Source of the DNA: Oxalobacteraceae bacterium UBA6704 | GTDB taxonomy: Bacteria; Pseudomonadota; Gammaproteobacteria; Burkholderiales; Burkholderiaceae_D | NCBI GenBank assembly: GCA_002454505.1 | Contig: DKJA01000177.1 | Span: 1-14,851 of the forward strand | Direction: 5' to 3' | DNA length: 14,851 nt | Shown here: positions 13,445 through 14,851 of the stretch, in pieces | How positions within the stretch are numbered: position 1 is the first letter of the stretch | How the letters are laid out: every line of letters starts with the position of its first letter | Made by a program: the position numbers and the translations under genes | The notes under the pieces: generated by a model | The model's input: only the letters and a program-made list of their open reading frames with translations | What the model was told of the DNA's origin: nothing | The model's database searches: none

Positions 13445-14119
13445 ATGAGCATCTCGGACTGGCCGGCCCATCAGCGGCCGCGCGAACGGCTGATACGGGA
13501 AGGCGCGCAGGCGCTGTCGGATGCGGAGCTGCTGGCCGTGTTCCTGCGCGTGGGCGTGCGGGGCAAGAATGCCGTCGACCTGGCGGCGGACCTGGTCCGG
13601 CATTTCGGCTCGCTGCAGGGACTGTTCCGCGCCGGACTGAAGGAGTTCACCAGCGTGCCGGGACTGGGACCGGCAAAATTCGCCCAGCTGAACGCCGTGC
13701 TGGAGCTGGCGCGGCGGGCGATCGCCGACGAGATGCTGTCCGGCCAGATGATCTGCTCGCCCCAGGCGGCCAAGGATTACCTGCGGCTGGCGATGGCGGG
13801 CCGGTCGTACGAATCCTTCCATGTGTTGTTTCTTGACGTCAGGAACCGGCTGATCGTCGCCCGCGAGCTGTTCAGGGGCACGCTGACGCATACCAGCGTC
13901 TACCCGCGCGAAGTGGTGCGCGAGGCGCTGGCCCGCAATGCCGCCAGTGTGATGCTGGCGCACAACCATCCATCCGGCACGCCGGACCCCAGCGAAGCCG
14001 ATCTGCTGCTCACCCGCGCGCTCGTGCAGGCCCTGGCGCTGGTCGATATCCGCATCCTCGATCATTTCGTTGTGGCCGGCCACAAGGTGCATTCCTTCGC
14101 CGAACACGGCCAGATTTGA
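13445..14119 (+). CDS. radC: RadC family protein (JAB/MPN domain)
   Basis: A 224-residue RadC-type protein. The N-terminal UPF0758 region spans residues 1-100 with ERLIREGAQALSDAELLAVFL and a helix-hairpin-helix-like FTSVPGLGPAKFAQL (68-82). The C-terminal JAB1/MPN metal-binding domain covers about 102-224. The JAMM residues are complete: E141 in VARELFRGTL, H173 and H175 in AHNHPSGTP, and D186 following DPSEAD. The historical DNA-repair role is doubtful; a metal-dependent hydrolase activity is predicted from the fold, but the substrate is unknown. GGAGG sits five bases before the ATG. It is followed by a 230-base AT-rich gap and the rpmB promoter, and radC-rpmB-rpmG is a common neighbourhood. 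Confidence 0.94.
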   Translation: MSISDWPAHQRPRERLIREGAQALSDAELLAVFLRVGVRGKNAVDLAADLVRHFGSLQGLFRAGLKEFTSVPGLGPAKFAQLNAVLELARRAIADEMLSGQMICSPQAAKDYLRLAMAGRSYESFHVLFLDVRNRLIVARELFRGTLTHTSVYPREVVREALARNAASVMLAHNHPSGTPDPSEADLLLTRALVQALALVDIRILDHFVVAGHKVHSFAEHGQI

Positions 14120-14280
14120 CAATTCTCGTCACGGCGACACAAATAACGTACCGAGGTTTACCTATACAAATCAGTGACTTGCACGATTTCCATCAACACG
14201 AATCGCCTTTCGCAAATTCATCTTCGGCAAAATGTTAAATTATTCCGCATGATCACGACACAATTGTTTTCGCCAAGTGA

Positions 14281-14309
14281 TTGAAAAACCTCAGTTTTTT
14301 CGATACACT
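14281..14309 (+). promoter_or_regulatory. Sigma70 promoter of rpmB-rpmG
   Basis: TTGAAA (14281-14286), a 17-base spacer and TACACT (14304-14309) lie about 40 bases before the rpmB ATG. They sit in an unusually AT-rich stretch (about 14200-14335) with A/T runs that could act as an UP-element or curved DNA. A strong promoter is expected for ribosomal protein genes. Confidence 0.65.
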
Positions 14310-14349
14310 CCTGTTTTTCCAATTTTGGAAGTTATCTAAGGAGTGCAAC

Positions 14350-14586
14350 ATGGCACGTGTTTGCCAAGTCACTGGGAAGAAGCCGATGGTCGGCAACAAC
14401 GTTTCCCATGCAAACAACAAGACCAAGCGTCGTTTCCTGCCGAACCTGCAGAACCGTCGCATCTTCGTTGAATCTGAAAACCGCTGGGTCTCCCTGCGTC
14501 TGTCCAACGCCGGCCTGCGCGTGATCGACAAGGTCGGCATCGACGCCGTCCTGACCGACATGCGCGCTCGCGGCGAAAAAGTCTAA
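14350..14586 (+). CDS. rpmB: 50S ribosomal protein L28
   Basis: A 78-residue basic ribosomal protein of normal length, starting MARVCQVTGKKPMVGNNVSH, with NNKTKRRFLPNL and the FVESENRWVSLRLSNAGLR segment typical of proteobacterial L28. It joins the large subunit near the exit-site region and is needed for efficient 70S assembly. It has only the single Cys5, so it is the zinc-free form. AAGGAG (14338-14343) gives a strong ribosome-binding site. rpmG follows 12 bases later in the same transcript. Confidence 0.97.
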   Translation: MARVCQVTGKKPMVGNNVSHANNKTKRRFLPNLQNRRIFVESENRWVSLRLSNAGLRVIDKVGIDAVLTDMRARGEKV

Positions 14587-14598
14587 TAGGGAGCTACC

Positions 14599-14766
14599 AT
14601 GGCAAAAACTGGCCGCGACAAAATCAAGCTGGAATCGACCGCAGGTACCGGTCACTTCTACACCACGACCAAGAACAAGCGCACGATGCCTGGCAAAATG
14701 GAGATCATGAAGTTCGATCCCAAAGCCCGCAAGCACGTGACGTACAAAGAAACCAAGATCAAGTAA
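14599..14766 (+). CDS. rpmG: 50S ribosomal protein L33
   Basis: A 55-residue ribosomal protein read directly from the sequence: MAKTGRDKIKLESTAGTGHF, then YTTTKNKRTMPGKMEIMKFD, ending ETKIK. No CxxC pairs are present, so this is the zinc-independent (C-) L33. GGGAG lies shortly before the ATG, and the gene begins 12 bases after the rpmB stop, forming the classic rpmB-rpmG operon. A terminator follows at 14785-14811. It is too small to stand out by length alone, but sequence and position make it certain. Confidence 0.96.
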   Translation: MAKTGRDKIKLESTAGTGHFYTTTKNKRTMPGKMEIMKFDPKARKHVTYKETKIK

Positions 14767-14784
14767 TCGATCCTGGCTTCAACG

Positions 14785-14811
14785 AAAAACCGCTCCGAGG
14801 AGCGGTTTTTT
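14785..14811 (+). terminator. Rho-independent terminator after rpmG
   Basis: CCGCTC (14790-14795), tetraloop CGAG, then GAGCGG (14800-14805), followed by a T-run. The A-run before the stem (14785-14789) makes the structure symmetric, so it could also terminate transcription from the other strand. It lies 18 bases after the rpmG stop and just before the palindrome at 14813. Confidence 0.92.
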
Positions 14812-14812
14812 A

Positions 14813-14851
14813 TTGCCTGTAAAACAGGGACAGACCCTGTTTTACAGGCAA
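14813..14851. repeat. REP-like palindrome, second GGGACAGACCC copy at the window edge
   Basis: A perfect 17-bp inverted repeat (14813-14829 with 14835-14851) around the loop ACAGA, directly behind the rpmG terminator. The inner 33 bases equal those at 5078-5110. The sequence ends at its last base, so the palindrome may extend further. Confidence 0.88.

Noticed and set aside
5074..14851. CRISPR array
   Set aside because: The repeats are scattered kilobases apart, lack regular spacers, and no cas gene is present.

Overview
The window looks like ordinary chromosome from a GC-rich betaproteobacterium, most likely Oxalobacteraceae (Massilia/Duganella-like). This rests on codon use, the style of the phasin, the slpA-ispH and rpmB-rpmG pairs, and the type of intergenic palindromes. 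It is inference, because no search was run. I see no phage, plasmid, transposase, CRISPR array, rRNA or tRNA.

Layout. 1-345 (-): diacylglycerol kinase, cut by the window edge. 477-1259 (+): IclR-family regulator, convergent with and overlapping a periplasmic D-Ala-D-Ala endopeptidase (1238-2374, -). 2520-4122 (-): a DMT/EamA exporter followed by a nitroreductase, in tight two-gene order. 4377-4943 (+): a PHB-granule phasin with a good sigma70 promoter, PhaR-like 12-bp operator repeats and a strong terminator. 5167-7733 (+): a YheO/DauR-type regulator, an ornithine-cyclodeaminase-fold dehydrogenase overlapping it, and a serine-racemase/threonine-dehydratase-fold PLP enzyme. 7812-11470 (-): livHMGF, a branched-chain amino acid ABC transporter lacking its binding protein here. 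11798-13190 (-): slpA-ispH. 13445-14119 (+): radC. 14350-14766 (+): rpmB-rpmG, ending in a terminator.

How the genes work together. The regulator, OCD-fold reductase and PLP dehydratase form a compact unit. It probably handles a hydroxy- or D-amino acid through an imine intermediate. The liv operon imports amino acids, and its 327-bp leader holds a terminator-like hairpin and alternative pairings that could form an attenuator. The phasin coats PHB granules and is probably repressed by PhaR. The remaining genes are housekeeping: isoprenoid synthesis, cell wall, lipid recycling and ribosome.

The most unusual content is non-coding. A family of palindromic repeats occupies four intergenic gaps (5074-5114, 7741-7813, 13263-13350, 14813-14851). 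They share a small hairpin core (GGGACAGACCC or GGTGACAGGCACC) with very different but perfectly self-complementary arms and visible compensatory changes. Two copies share an exact inverted 33-mer bracketing the livF-to-slpA block.
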